DNA of 64,000 bases, taken from contig JAMLIT010000016.1 in NCBI GenBank assembly GCA_023954035.1, forward strand, positions 1 to 64,000. Reading direction: 5' to 3'. Below are positions 1 through 9,145 of the stretch, piece after piece. The notes beneath the pieces were generated by a model that was not told the DNA's origin, made no database searches, and saw only the letters and a program-made list of their open reading frames with translations. The position numbers and the translations under genes were made by a program. This stretch comes from Burkholderiaceae bacterium. GTDB lineage: Bacteria > Pseudomonadota > Gammaproteobacteria > Burkholderiales > Burkholderiaceae_C. Each line of letters opens with the position of its first letter. Positions within the stretch are counted from its first letter, which is position 1.

Positions 1-40
1 CGATAGAGAGAAAATTTTGCGGGCAACGTCCAAGCAACGC

Positions 41-985
41 TCAGCCCAGCGCGCGCTCGAGCGCGTCCTGATACAAGGCTGCCACGTCGCATCCCGTTTG
101 CTGCTCAATTTCCTGGAAACAGGTCGGGCTGGTGACGTTGATTTCGGTAACCCAGTCCCCGATGACGTCGACGCCGGTCAGCAACAGACCTCGCGCAGCA
201 AGCACCGGTCCGAGCGCCCGACCAATCTGCCAGTCGCGCTGGCTCAGCGGGCGGGCGACGCCTTTTCCGCCCGCTGCCAAGTTGCCGCGGACCTCCGTTC
301 CTTGTGGAATGCGCGCCAGGCAGAACGGTACGGGTTCGCCTCCTATGATCAATATGCGCTTGTCGCCCTCGGCGATTTCGGGCAAAAAACCTTGGACCAT
401 CACGCTCTGGGCCCCGCCGCGATTGAGCGTCTCGGTAATGCTGCCCAGGTTCATTGCATCCGGACCGACGCGGAAAATTCCCATGCCGCCCATGCCGTCC
501 AGGGGCTTGAGGATGATGTCGCGGTGCTGCGCATGAAATTGGCGGATGTCAGCGGCATTGCGCGTGACCAGCGTAGGGCCGATGAATTCCGGGAACTCCA
601 GGATGGCCAGCTTTTCCGGGTGATCGCGAAGCGCACGGGGTTTGTTGAAAACGCGCGCACCCTCCCTCTCAGCCTGTTCCAGAAGGTGAGTGGAGTAAAA
701 GTATTCGCTATCAAACGGGGGATCCTTGCGCATCAAGACCGCGGCAAAGTCCGCCAATGCAGCGACGTCGGTGCCCGTCTCCTCGAACCAATGGGAACTG
801 TCGCCGGTCAGGCTGATTCGGCGCACCCGAGCCAGCACCCTCTCGCCGCGCTCCCAGCGCAAGTCCTTCGGTTCGCAGGCGGCTAGGCAATGTCCGCGGC
901 GTGCGGCCTCCTGCAACATGGCGAAGGTCGTGTCCTTCTTGGGATGGAAGGCTTCGAGAGGATCGGCGACAAACAGATAGTGCAT
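41..985 (-). CDS. gshB: Glutathione synthetase
   Basis: Cytosolic ATP-grasp enzyme that joins glycine to gamma-glutamylcysteine, the last step of glutathione synthesis. From the ATG at 985 the product has 314 residues, the normal length for GshB; a TTG 15 bases upstream would add only five residues with no family support. Visible hallmarks are MRKDPPFD near residue 88, the glycine-rich ATP-grasp loop KPLDGMGGMGIFR near 162 and the C-terminal EINVTSPT metal/ATP site. The partner gene gshA lies on the same strand about 3.9 kb upstream, separated by benE, a small gene and kup, so the two are probably not in one transcript. Identification is secure. Confidence 0.96.
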   Translation of the reverse strand: MHYLFVADPLEAFHPKKDTTFAMLQEAARRGHCLAACEPKDLRWERGERVLARVRRISLTGDSSHWFEETGTDVAALADFAAVLMRKDPPFDSEYFYSTHLLEQAEREGARVFNKPRALRDHPEKLAILEFPEFIGPTLVTRNAADIRQFHAQHRDIILKPLDGMGGMGIFRVGPDAMNLGSITETLNRGGAQSVMVQGFLPEIAEGDKRILIIGGEPVPFCLARIPQGTEVRGNLAAGGKGVARPLSQRDWQIGRALGPVLAARGLLLTGVDVIGDWVTEINVTSPTCFQEIEQQTGCDVAALYQDALERALG

Positions 986-1026
986 ATGGCAGGCAGGCAA
1001 GCGTTCAAATATTCAGAGGATCCCGC

Positions 1027-2217
1027 TCAGGAAGTCTGGCGAGTGCGTTGACCAGCGTACTGTTGCACAAACAATGCTGCGCTGCCCGCCACCACGCCCC
1101 AGAAGGCTGAACCGATGCCCGCGATGACGACGCCGCTGAGCGTTACAAGAAAGGTGATGAGTGCGGCTTCCCGGTGGCCCTCGTCGCGCAAGGCGCTGGC
1201 CAGGCCCGCTCCGATGGTTCCAAGCAGCGCCAAGCCGGCGATCGCTACGACAAGTTCCCTAGGAAACGCGGTCAGCAACCCGGTCACCACGGCGCCAAAA
1301 ACGCCAATGAGCACGTAGAACAGTCCGCAAGCGGCCGCCGCTGTGTAGCGCCTGGATGGATCGGCGTGGGCTTGCGGCCCCATGCAGATGGCGGCGGTGA
1401 TGGCACTGAAGTTGAGGGCAAATGCGCCGAAGGGCGCCAGCACAAGGGTCGCGACGCCGGTCAGCGTGATGAGGCGCGAGACGGGGAGTTGGTAGCCCGA
1501 CGCTCGAATCACTGCGACGCCGGGAAGATTTTGCGATGCCATGGTGACAACAAACAAGGGCAAGGCCAAACTCACGATGGCGCTCCATTCGAATCGGGGT
1601 GCAGTGAACCGGGGAGATGCGAGTTCCCAGGTCACTGATGACCACTGCATCTGCCCTGCCAAGGCCGCGTAAGCGATACCGGCTCCCAGTGTCGCGACCA
1701 CGGCGTAGCGCGACGCTGCACGGCGTGCAAGCAAGTAAATGGTGAGCATCACAAGAACAAGCGGTAGCGCGGTCTGGGCCGCGGCGAACGCGTCCATGCC
1801 AAAACGGGCCAGCACGCCAGCGAGCAGGCCTGCTGCAATCTCTGCGGGAATGCGATTCATCACGCGCTCGAACCAACCCGTCACGCCAACCACAGTGATG
1901 AGTGCGGCGCATACCATGAACGCGCCCACCGCCTGCGCCATGTCAAATTGACCCGTCGCGCCCGCAGTGGCCAACACCGCCGCGCCCGGCGTGGACCAGG
2001 CGATCATGACGGGTTTGCGCAGCACCAGAGAAGGCAGCAATGAGCACAGGCCCATGCCCAATCCCAGCGCCCACATCCAGGACGTGATTTCTGCAGGCGT
2101 TGCATGAAACGACTGCGCGGCCTGAAACACGATGGCCACCGAACTGGTAAAACCGACAAGCACGGCAACAAAGCCCGCGCTGACCGCCGAGACGCTAAGG
2201 TCTTTGAAAAATTGCAT
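1027..2217 (-). CDS. benE: BenE-family benzoate/H+ symporter-like membrane protein
   Basis: Inner-membrane transporter of the BenE family, which carries benzoate or related compounds with protons. The protein is about 396 residues and almost entirely hydrophobic, with around a dozen membrane segments; the N-terminal stretch SAGFVAVLVGFTSS and the segment AWSTPGAAVLATAG are typical of BenE. I chose the ATG at 2217, because an in-frame ATG at 2298 would add a basic, non-hydrophobic extension. No aromatic-degradation gene lies nearby, so the substrate is not established. It starts 106 bases from the divergent gene at 2324, so the two probably have back-to-back promoters. Confidence 0.88.
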   Translation of the reverse strand: MQFFKDLSVSAVSAGFVAVLVGFTSSVAIVFQAAQSFHATPAEITSWMWALGLGMGLCSLLPSLVLRKPVMIAWSTPGAAVLATAGATGQFDMAQAVGAFMVCAALITVVGVTGWFERVMNRIPAEIAAGLLAGVLARFGMDAFAAAQTALPLVLVMLTIYLLARRAASRYAVVATLGAGIAYAALAGQMQWSSVTWELASPRFTAPRFEWSAIVSLALPLFVVTMASQNLPGVAVIRASGYQLPVSRLITLTGVATLVLAPFGAFALNFSAITAAICMGPQAHADPSRRYTAAAACGLFYVLIGVFGAVVTGLLTAFPRELVVAIAGLALLGTIGAGLASALRDEGHREAALITFLVTLSGVVIAGIGSAFWGVVAGSAALFVQQYAGQRTRQTS

Positions 2218-2323
2218 GGGCGCATTTTGCCTGCCGACAGACAGGGTGGCGCGACCAGCAATTGCATTTCCAGCGCGCTTGCGAGAAGATTTTTTCATCT
2301 CTCTCTTCCTGGAACGGCCAGCA

Positions 2324-2827
2324 GTGAAACTTGCTCTCTTCTTGCCCTTGGCATGCGCGTTCGGTTCTGCGCTGGCCGCACAAGCGGCGCCCAGTGACGC
2401 CCCATCGTCGGCGCCCTCCGATCCCTTCGTTCAGGCGACCCATGGCTCGCAAGCCTGTTCTGCGCCGAAGCTCAAGGCGCTCAGCGATGCGGAAACCCGA
2501 TCCCAGGAGCACGTGCGCGTGCAGCACGGAGGCAGTTGCTATTTGTCCGGACGGTGTCGGCTGCCAAACTCCTACTTGTATGACGCAGAGATCATTCCGC
2601 GCGTCGCGCTCTATCTTCAGCAGGACGGCCGCTTTGGCGACACCAGCATCTGGCTCCTGGGTCAGCGGCGCCTGGTGACCTTGCTCGGCTGCGTCCAGAG
2701 CGCCGAGCAGGCCGCACAGGTCGAACGCGCTGTCTTGCTGATCGATGACGTCATGGGGGTGATCAACTTGCTCTCGGTGCCGGCGGCTTCGAGCCCCGCA
2801 CAGCCCGCAAGCGCGGACGTGCAATAG
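2324..2827 (+). CDS. Small exported protein with a BON-like domain
   Basis: Predicted 167-residue exported protein. I take the GTG at 2324 as start because the next residues (KLALFLPLACAFGSALAAQA) form a clean signal peptide with an AQA-type cleavage site, and a GGAA sits ten bases upstream; in-frame codons further upstream overlap the divergent benE start. After a Ser/Pro/Ala-rich linker, residues about 90-150 resemble a BON domain, the periplasmic or outer-membrane fold of OsmY-like proteins (pattern: vALYLQQDGRFGDTSIWLLGQRRLVTLLGCVQSAEQA, here given as its elements ALYLQQDGRF, GQRRLVTLLG and VLLIDDVMGV). Function is unknown; an envelope stress role is only an inference. Confidence 0.72.
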   Translation: MKLALFLPLACAFGSALAAQAAPSDAPSSAPSDPFVQATHGSQACSAPKLKALSDAETRSQEHVRVQHGGSCYLSGRCRLPNSYLYDAEIIPRVALYLQQDGRFGDTSIWLLGQRRLVTLLGCVQSAEQAAQVERAVLLIDDVMGVINLLSVPAASSPAQPASADVQ

Positions 2828-2849
2828 AGGCGCAGGCCCGCGGCTGCCC

Positions 2850-4724
2850 TCAAATCTCGATTTTCGAGCCCAGTTCCACGACAGCGTTGTTGGGCAGATT
2901 GAGAAAGTCCGCCGCGGCCCCGGCGTTGTGATGCATCTGCGCGAACAGCTTTTCCCGCCAGGGGGCCATGCCGCTGCCAATGGTGGGTATGACCGTGTCG
3001 CGCGAGAGAAAATAGCTGGTCGTCATCGGCTCGAGGTCGCAGCCGCGTCCCCTCAGCAACTGCAAGGCGCGGGGCACGTCGGGGTCGTTCTTGAACCCAT
3101 AGTGGATGACCACCTGCCAGCAGTCGTGTCCCAAGGGCTCCACCTGCAGGCGTCCGTCCAGCCCGATCCAGGGAACCTCGTGGTTGTGAACCGTGACGAA
3201 CAGGTTGGTGCCATGCAGGACCTTGTTGTGCTTGAGATTGTGCAAAAGCGCGTTGGGAACCGTGCCCGCTTCCGCGCTCAAGAACACGGCCGCCCCTTCC
3301 ACACGAGTGGGTGGATTGACGAACACGGATTCCAAAAAATCAGGCAGGGCAATGGCGTCGCTGCGCAGTTTCTCGTTGAGCAAGCGACGTCCTTCTTTCC
3401 AGGTCGTCATTAGCGTGAAGACTGCCCCGCCAATCATCAGCGGGAACCAACCGCCCTGAAAGAGCTTGAGCAGATTCGAGGTGAAAAAGGCCAGGTCGAC
3501 CAAGAAGAAAAAGCTCGTCGCGCCCAGGCACAGAACCAAGGGATAACGCCAGCCGAACCGGAGCACGAAGAAGGTCAGGACCGTGGTAATCAGCATGTCG
3601 AGCGTCACGGCAATGCCGTAGGCGGACGCTAGGTTGCTGGACGAGCGAAACAGCACCACGGCCAGCACGATGGCCACGAACAGGCCCCAGTTGACGAACG
3701 GCAGGTAAATCTGACCGGTGTCGCGCACGCTGGTGTGCTGAATGTTCAGGCGCGGCAGATAACCGAGCTGAATGACCTGCTTGGTCACACTGAAGGCGCC
3801 GGTAATCAAGGCCTGCGAGGCAATGACGGTGGCCATGGTGGCGAGCAACACCAAGGGCAGCAAAGCCCAGTCGGGCGCCATCATGTAGAACGGGTTCTTC
3901 ACCGCTTCCGGATGGGCCAACAGCAGAGCGCCCTGACCAAAGTAATTGAGGGTCAGCGCCGGCATCACCACGGCAAACCAGGCAATGCGGATGGGCAGTT
4001 TGCCGAAATGCCCCAGGTCCGCATACAGTGCCTCGGCCCCGGTGACGCACAGCACCACGGCCCCCAGAATCACGAAGCTGGTTCCTGGGTTGGCGACGAT
4101 GAAGCGCACCGCATGGTGTGGGCTGAGCGCCCAGAGGATTTCCGGATGGGTCAGGATGTGCGAGACGCCGAGGGCGGCGATGCTCAACAACCACACCAGC
4201 GTGATCGGTCCGAAAAATTTTCCGATACCGCCAGTACCTCGTTTTTGCACGAAAAACAGGCAGAACAAAACCAGAAGCGTCAGCGGAATCACGTATTCGG
4301 TGAACTGCGTCGAGACCACTTCCAGGCCTTCCACGGCAGACAGCACCGAAATGGCCGGCGTGATCACGCCGTCGCCATAAAACAAGGAAGTGCCAAAGAT
4401 GCCCACGCCGAGCAAGACCTGGCGCAACTTGGGCTTGTCCAGCACCGCCTGCGAGGCCAAGGCCAGCATGGCCACCAGGCCGCCCTCGCCGTTGTTGTCT
4501 GCGCGAAGCACCAGAACCACGTACTTGAGGGAGACGATGACGGTCAGCGTCCAGAAAAAAATCGACAGAATGCCGTAGATGTTGTCCTGGGTGAACGGTA
4601 CGTAGCCAGAACCGAAGACCTCTTTGACCGCGTAGAGCACGCTGGTGCCTATGTCCCCATACACCACGCCAATGGCTGCAAGGGTAAGCGCCGATAGGGA
4701 AGATTTCGAGCTTTGCACGGGCAA
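2850..4724 (-). CDS. kup: Low-affinity potassium uptake protein Kup
   Basis: Proton-coupled K+ importer of the KUP/HAK/KT family in the inner membrane. The 624-residue product has the family length (about 620-630), starts with the invariant [21 protein letters not shown] near residue 15 (split here as [11 protein letters not shown] and TSPLY-like TSVLY), contains about twelve membrane segments, and ends in a soluble domain that reaches GSKIEI. The chosen start is a TTG at 4722-4724; a GTG two codons further in is an alternative, and no strong ribosome-binding site decides between them. Downstream of gshA on the same strand with a 144-base gap. Confidence 0.95.
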   Translation of the reverse strand: MPVQSSKSSLSALTLAAIGVVYGDIGTSVLYAVKEVFGSGYVPFTQDNIYGILSIFFWTLTVIVSLKYVVLVLRADNNGEGGLVAMLALASQAVLDKPKLRQVLLGVGIFGTSLFYGDGVITPAISVLSAVEGLEVVSTQFTEYVIPLTLLVLFCLFFVQKRGTGGIGKFFGPITLVWLLSIAALGVSHILTHPEILWALSPHHAVRFIVANPGTSFVILGAVVLCVTGAEALYADLGHFGKLPIRIAWFAVVMPALTLNYFGQGALLLAHPEAVKNPFYMMAPDWALLPLVLLATMATVIASQALITGAFSVTKQVIQLGYLPRLNIQHTSVRDTGQIYLPFVNWGLFVAIVLAVVLFRSSSNLASAYGIAVTLDMLITTVLTFFVLRFGWRYPLVLCLGATSFFFLVDLAFFTSNLLKLFQGGWFPLMIGGAVFTLMTTWKEGRRLLNEKLRSDAIALPDFLESVFVNPPTRVEGAAVFLSAEAGTVPNALLHNLKHNKVLHGTNLFVTVHNHEVPWIGLDGRLQVEPLGHDCWQVVIHYGFKNDPDVPRALQLLRGRGCDLEPMTTSYFLSRDTVIPTIGSGMAPWREKLFAQMHHNAGAAADFLNLPNNAVVELGSKIEI

Positions 4725-4868
4725 AAGGGCAGCGGGTGGGCATTCTGGTGCCCCGCCGCCTCAAGGCATCGGGCCGGTCATTCTGCGCCGCCGAGGTGCA
4801 CTCGGAGCGTTCCGGTCGTGCTGCGCGGGACTTTGGTTGCTCATTGTTGCAAACCCACCACGCGACGA

Positions 4869-6164
4869 TCAGTCGTAAGTTTCGGCATCGGGATTCGTCG
4901 CTTCGAGCTCGTAGCTGGCGGCGAGCATGGCGAGCCGAGCCACCACGCCGTACATGTAGAAGCGGTTGGGCGCGCTGGCCCCCGGCCGCGCCCCCAATTG
5001 GGGCATGTGCGTGCTTTGATCGAAGGCCAGGGGAACGAAGGCAGCTCCTGGCGCATTGAGGTTTTCGTCCACACCGCGGTCCGGATGCATCCGGTAGAAC
5101 CCCCCCACGACGTAGCGGTCCATCATGTAGACCACCGGCTCCGCCACGGCGCCGTTGAGACGCTCCTGGGTCAGCACGCCCTCCTGGACAATGACGTCGT
5201 GCACCTGCTGGCCGTCCTTGACCACGGCCATCTTGTTGCGCGTCTTGCGATTGAGCGTTTCCAGATCCTTGGGGTCGCGCACCGTCATGACGCCCATGCC
5301 GTAGGTGCCATTGTCGGCCTTGACAACCACAAAGGGCTTTTCCTTGATGCCGTATTCCTTGTACTTGCGCCGCACCTTGCCAAGGACGGCATCCACTTGG
5401 ACCTGCACCGCGTCCAGACCCTGCTGCGTGCTGTAGTCCACGTCGCTGCATTTGCCAAACAGCGGATGGATCAGCCAGGGGTCGATGCCAAGAACCTTGC
5501 CAAACCGTTTGGCAACTTCTTCGTAGCTGCGAAAATGCGTGCTCTTGCGTCGCACGGTCCAGCCTGCGTGCAGCGGCGGCAGCAGATACTGCTGGTGCAG
5601 ATCTTCAAGAATACCGGGCGCGCCAGCAGACAGGTCGTTGTTGAGCAAGATGGTGCAAGGATCGAAGTGCTTGAGGCCCAGGCGCCCCCGCGTGCGCACC
5701 ACGGGTTCGAGCGTCAGGCTCTCCCCGTGAGGCAGCTCGATCACGGTCGATTTTTTCACGTCCGGGCTGACCGAGCCAATCCGTACGTTCAAACCCGCCA
5801 TGTTGAAGATGCGCTGCAGTTGCGCCAGGTTGCTCAGATAAAAACTGTTGCGCGTGTGGTTCTCTGGAATGATGAGGAGGTTGCGCGCTTCGGGGCAAAT
5901 CTTTTCAATCGCCGCCATGGCCGCTTGCACCGCCAGCGGCAGCATCTCGGGCGTGAGGTTGTTCCAGCCGCCCGGAAACAGGTTGGTGTCCACCGGTGCC
6001 AGCTTGAAGCCGGCGTTGCGGATATCGACCGAGGTATAGAACGGCGGCGTGTGCTCCATCCATTCGAGGCGAAACCAGCGCTCCGTCGCCGGCATCGAGT
6101 CGATGACCCGCTGCTCGAGTTCGTTGATGGGCCCCGAGAGGGCGGTGATGAGATGCGGAACCAT
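4869..6164 (-). CDS. gshA: Glutamate-cysteine ligase, proteobacterial type
   Basis: Catalyses the first and committed step of glutathione synthesis, making gamma-glutamylcysteine from glutamate and cysteine with ATP. The product has 431 residues from the ATG at 6164, matching the distinct GshA family of beta- and some gammaproteobacteria, which is unrelated in sequence to E. coli GshA. Recognisable stretches are NLFPGGWNNLTPEM, RKSTHFRSYEEVAKRFGK, KADNGTYGMGVMTVRDP and MYGVVARLAMLAASYELEAT (last 20). The open frame runs far upstream across trkH, but that extension is an antisense-frame artefact of high GC. AAGG about nine bases upstream may serve as ribosome-binding site. Confidence 0.95.
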   Translation of the reverse strand: MVPHLITALSGPINELEQRVIDSMPATERWFRLEWMEHTPPFYTSVDIRNAGFKLAPVDTNLFPGGWNNLTPEMLPLAVQAAMAAIEKICPEARNLLIIPENHTRNSFYLSNLAQLQRIFNMAGLNVRIGSVSPDVKKSTVIELPHGESLTLEPVVRTRGRLGLKHFDPCTILLNNDLSAGAPGILEDLHQQYLLPPLHAGWTVRRKSTHFRSYEEVAKRFGKVLGIDPWLIHPLFGKCSDVDYSTQQGLDAVQVQVDAVLGKVRRKYKEYGIKEKPFVVVKADNGTYGMGVMTVRDPKDLETLNRKTRNKMAVVKDGQQVHDVIVQEGVLTQERLNGAVAEPVVYMMDRYVVGGFYRMHPDRGVDENLNAPGAAFVPLAFDQSTHMPQLGARPGASAPNRFYMYGVVARLAMLAASYELEATNPDAETYD

Positions 6165-6214
6165 GCGAGGCCTTGCAAGGAGAATCGAACAATTGTAGGA
6201 GCGCGGCCCAGCGT

Positions 6215-7681
6215 TCAGCGTCGCCAAAACGCCGGCGTCAGCAATGCCAGAAAGCTCAGAATCTCCAGGCGCCCAAGCACCATGGCCAAGGTGCATACCC
6301 ACACCTGGAAATCGCTGAGGACGGCGTAGGTGGATGTCGGCCCGACCGCGCCCAGGCCAGGGCCCATGCAGTGCAGGCTTGCCATGACTGCGCTGAAAGC
6401 CGTGACCGGGTCGAGGTCCGTCAGCATCAGCACCATGCTCAAAAGCATCAACGTGGCCGCGTACACCAACATGAACGCCAGCACGGAAAAAATCATCGGG
6501 CTGCCGACCACGCGCCCACCCAGGCGCACCGGCTGCACGGCGTTGGGGTGTACCAGGCGCGTCAGCTCCCGCTGCGCCTGCTTGAACAGAATCAGCATGC
6601 GCACCATCTTGATCCCACCGCCTGTGGAGCCGGCGCTGGTGGCCACGCCCGAGAGCATCAGCATCAACACCGGCGCAAACACTGGCCAGCCCAGGTAGTC
6701 GCTGCTCGCGTAGCCCGTGGTGGAAGCGACTGAAATGGTGTGAAACAGGCCCTGGCGCAGGGCTTCGCCGGGCGCGTAGACCCCCTTGATCCACAACAGC
6801 AACCCGATGAACAGGCCAACGCCCACCAGCGTTCCAAGCGTGGCCCGCATTTCCGGGTCCCCGAGGAATTCGCGCACGTGGCCCTTGCGCATGGCAACGA
6901 AGTACAACGCGAAGTTGCAGCTGGCGAGCAGCATGAAGCCCACGGCCAGCCATTCCAGCAGCGGCGAGCGGAAATGGCCAAAACTGGCGTCGTGCGACGA
7001 CATGCCGCCCAGGCTCACAGTGCTGAACATGTGCATCAAGGCGTCCAGTGGCTCCATTCCGGCGAGCCAGTACGCGAGCAGGCATGCGAGCGAAAACGTG
7101 CCGTACACGCCCCACAGCCCCTTGGCGGTGCCCGTCATGCGTGGGGTGAGCTTGGTGTCGCGCACCGGGCCGGCCGCCTCCGCCTTGAAGAGCTGGCTGC
7201 CGCCTACACCCAACATGGGCAGCACCGCCACGGCCAGCACCAGAATGCCCATGCCGCCAATCCATTGCAGCAGCGTGCGCCAGACATTCACCGAAACCGG
7301 TAGCGCGTCGAGTCCGGTGAAAATCGTCGCGCCAGTGGTGGTCAGGCCAGAGACCGCCTCAAAGTACGCATGCGTGAACGAAATGGGCCGGCCTGCCAGT
7401 CCACACGCCAAAGTGAGCGGCAGCGAAGCCACCAGCGGCAACAGCGACCAGGCAAGCGACACCAGCATGACACCGTGGCGCGGCAGCAGCTCGCGCTGGT
7501 AACGGCGCAGGCCGAAGGTGAGCGCGGCGCCGCTCACCAGGGCGACCGCCATGGCAATCGGGTACACCTGCCAGACGCCGTCCTGCTGGTGCAAGGACAC
7601 CGCCAGCGGGACGCCCATGGCCAGCGCAAACAGCATGACCAGCATGCCAAGCACCCGCAGAACCGGAAGCACGTCGGCCAT
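6215..7681 (-). CDS. trkH: Trk potassium uptake system membrane component TrkH
   Basis: Membrane-spanning K+ channel subunit of the Trk system. The 488-residue protein has the repeated membrane-pore-membrane architecture; the selectivity-loop regions are visible as FEAVSGLTTTGATIF near 105-120, FSTVSLGGMSSHDASF near 215, ASTTGYASSDY near 320 and SLHCMGPGLGAVGPTSTY near 440. It needs the cytosolic NAD-binding partner TrkA, whose gene lies immediately upstream with a five-base gap, so both are expected in one transcript (trkA-trkH). GshA follows 50 bases downstream on the same strand. Confidence 0.95.
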   Translation of the reverse strand: MADVLPVLRVLGMLVMLFALAMGVPLAVSLHQQDGVWQVYPIAMAVALVSGAALTFGLRRYQRELLPRHGVMLVSLAWSLLPLVASLPLTLACGLAGRPISFTHAYFEAVSGLTTTGATIFTGLDALPVSVNVWRTLLQWIGGMGILVLAVAVLPMLGVGGSQLFKAEAAGPVRDTKLTPRMTGTAKGLWGVYGTFSLACLLAYWLAGMEPLDALMHMFSTVSLGGMSSHDASFGHFRSPLLEWLAVGFMLLASCNFALYFVAMRKGHVREFLGDPEMRATLGTLVGVGLFIGLLLWIKGVYAPGEALRQGLFHTISVASTTGYASSDYLGWPVFAPVLMLMLSGVATSAGSTGGGIKMVRMLILFKQAQRELTRLVHPNAVQPVRLGGRVVGSPMIFSVLAFMLVYAATLMLLSMVLMLTDLDPVTAFSAVMASLHCMGPGLGAVGPTSTYAVLSDFQVWVCTLAMVLGRLEILSFLALLTPAFWRR

Positions 7682-7686
7682 GGCGC

Positions 7687-9129
7687 TTAGAAAAAGGTCG
7701 CGCTGACGCGAAACAGTCTTTCCACGTCGCCCACCAAACGCTTGTGGGGCAGGAAAAACACCACGTGGTCGCCTTGCTCGATCACGCTGTCGCTGTGCGG
7801 GATGATGACCTCTGGCGGCTGCTCGGCTGCGACGCCGACGTCGGGCAGCCCGCGAACGATCAAGCCCATGTGCACTCCGGAGGGAAGGCGCAGCTCCTTG
7901 ACGCGCCGCCCCACCACCCGCGAACTCTTTCGGTCGCCGCGCGCCACCATTTCCAGCGCTTCGGCGACGCCGCGGCGCAGGCTGTGCACTGCCTGCACGT
8001 CGCCGCGGCGCACATGGGCCAGCAGTTCGCCCAGCATGGCTTGGGCGGGCGAGAGCGCGATGTCGATTTGCGTGCCGTGCATCAGATCGGCATAGCTGCG
8101 CCGGTTGATCAGCGCCAGCACCCGGCGCGCGCCCATGCGCTTGGCAAGCAGGGCTGCCATGATGTTGTTCTCGTCGTCATTGCTGAGCGCGAGGAACAGG
8201 TCCACGTCCTCGATGGTCTCGGCCGCCAGCAGGTCCTCGTCGGTGGCCTCGCCATGCAGCACCAGTACTTCGGACGGCAGCATCGACGCCAGTTCGACGC
8301 TGCGCTCGGCATCTTCCTCGAATATCTTGACGTGAAAACGGCCCGGCTCTTGCCCCAGTTGCTGGGCCAGGCGCAGCCCTACGGCACCGCCACCGGCAAT
8401 CATCACCCGGCGCACCGTGCGGGTCACGTGCCCCACGGGCCGGTGCAGGCCGCGCAGCACCACGGCGATGTTCTCGCTCGCAGACAGCGCAAAGACCTCG
8501 TCGCCCGCATCGATGCGCGTGTCGCCGTCGCAGGCGACGAAACGGTCGGGTTCGTCCGGCAGGCGGCGGTACAGCGCGACGATGCGCATCGCCCGCTCCG
8601 GCATGCTGGCGCGGATCTGTCCAATCGTCTTGCCGACCATGGGCGCGCCCGCCCGCGCCCGCGTGGACACGAGGCAGGCGCGGCCTCCGGCGAATTCGCG
8701 CACCTGCATGGCCTCGGGGTATTCGATGAGCTTGCCGATGTAGCGCGTGAGCGACTCCTCGGGGCAGATGATGCGGCTGACGCCAAAGCCCTCGTTGCTC
8801 GTCAGTGCTTCGCTGTCGAAACCCGCGGAACGCACCCGGGCAATGCGCGTGGGGATGTTGAACAAAAGCTGCGCAATCTTGCAGCACACCAGATTCGTTT
8901 CGTCCTGCGCCGCGCAGGCAATCAAGAGGTCGGTATCGCGCGCGCCGGCCTCGGCGAGCACGCTGGCCTCGATGCCACTTCCGACCACGCCGCGCAGGTC
9001 AAAGCGCGATTCGAGTTCGCGCACCCGCCGCGCGTCGATGTCGATGACCGTGATGTCGTTGCGCTCGGACACCAGGCTCTCCGCCACACTGCAGCCGACG
9101 CGCCCGGCTCCGAGGATGATGATTTTCAT
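7687..9129 (-). CDS. trkA: Trk potassium uptake regulatory subunit TrkA
   Basis: Peripheral, NAD(H)-binding RCK/KTN protein that gates TrkH. The 480-residue protein has the family's duplicated plan: a first Rossmann fold starting MKIIILGAGRVGCSVAESL, a TrkA-C domain, a second Rossmann fold around VMIAGGGAVGLRLAQQLG (residues about 240-258) and a final TrkA-C domain. It is slightly longer than the E. coli protein (458). It lies first in the trkA-trkH pair; proA ends 16 bases upstream, so readthrough from proA is plausible. Confidence 0.95.
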   Translation of the reverse strand: MKIIILGAGRVGCSVAESLVSERNDITVIDIDARRVRELESRFDLRGVVGSGIEASVLAEAGARDTDLLIACAAQDETNLVCCKIAQLLFNIPTRIARVRSAGFDSEALTSNEGFGVSRIICPEESLTRYIGKLIEYPEAMQVREFAGGRACLVSTRARAGAPMVGKTIGQIRASMPERAMRIVALYRRLPDEPDRFVACDGDTRIDAGDEVFALSASENIAVVLRGLHRPVGHVTRTVRRVMIAGGGAVGLRLAQQLGQEPGRFHVKIFEEDAERSVELASMLPSEVLVLHGEATDEDLLAAETIEDVDLFLALSNDDENNIMAALLAKRMGARRVLALINRRSYADLMHGTQIDIALSPAQAMLGELLAHVRRGDVQAVHSLRRGVAEALEMVARGDRKSSRVVGRRVKELRLPSGVHMGLIVRGLPDVGVAAEQPPEVIIPHSDSVIEQGDHVVFFLPHKRLVGDVERLFRVSATFF

Positions 9130-9145
9130 GCTTGCCTGCGGCTGC

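Noticed and set aside
1-40. Possible gene start or terminator at the left edge
   Set aside because: Only 40 bases after the gshB stop, with a short A/T-rich stretch and no stem.
3340-7265. Very long open frames (703 and 798 codons) across kup, gshA and trkH on the minus strand
   Set aside because: They are frame shadows produced by high GC in genes with clear families; only the gshA part (from the ATG at 6164) is real.
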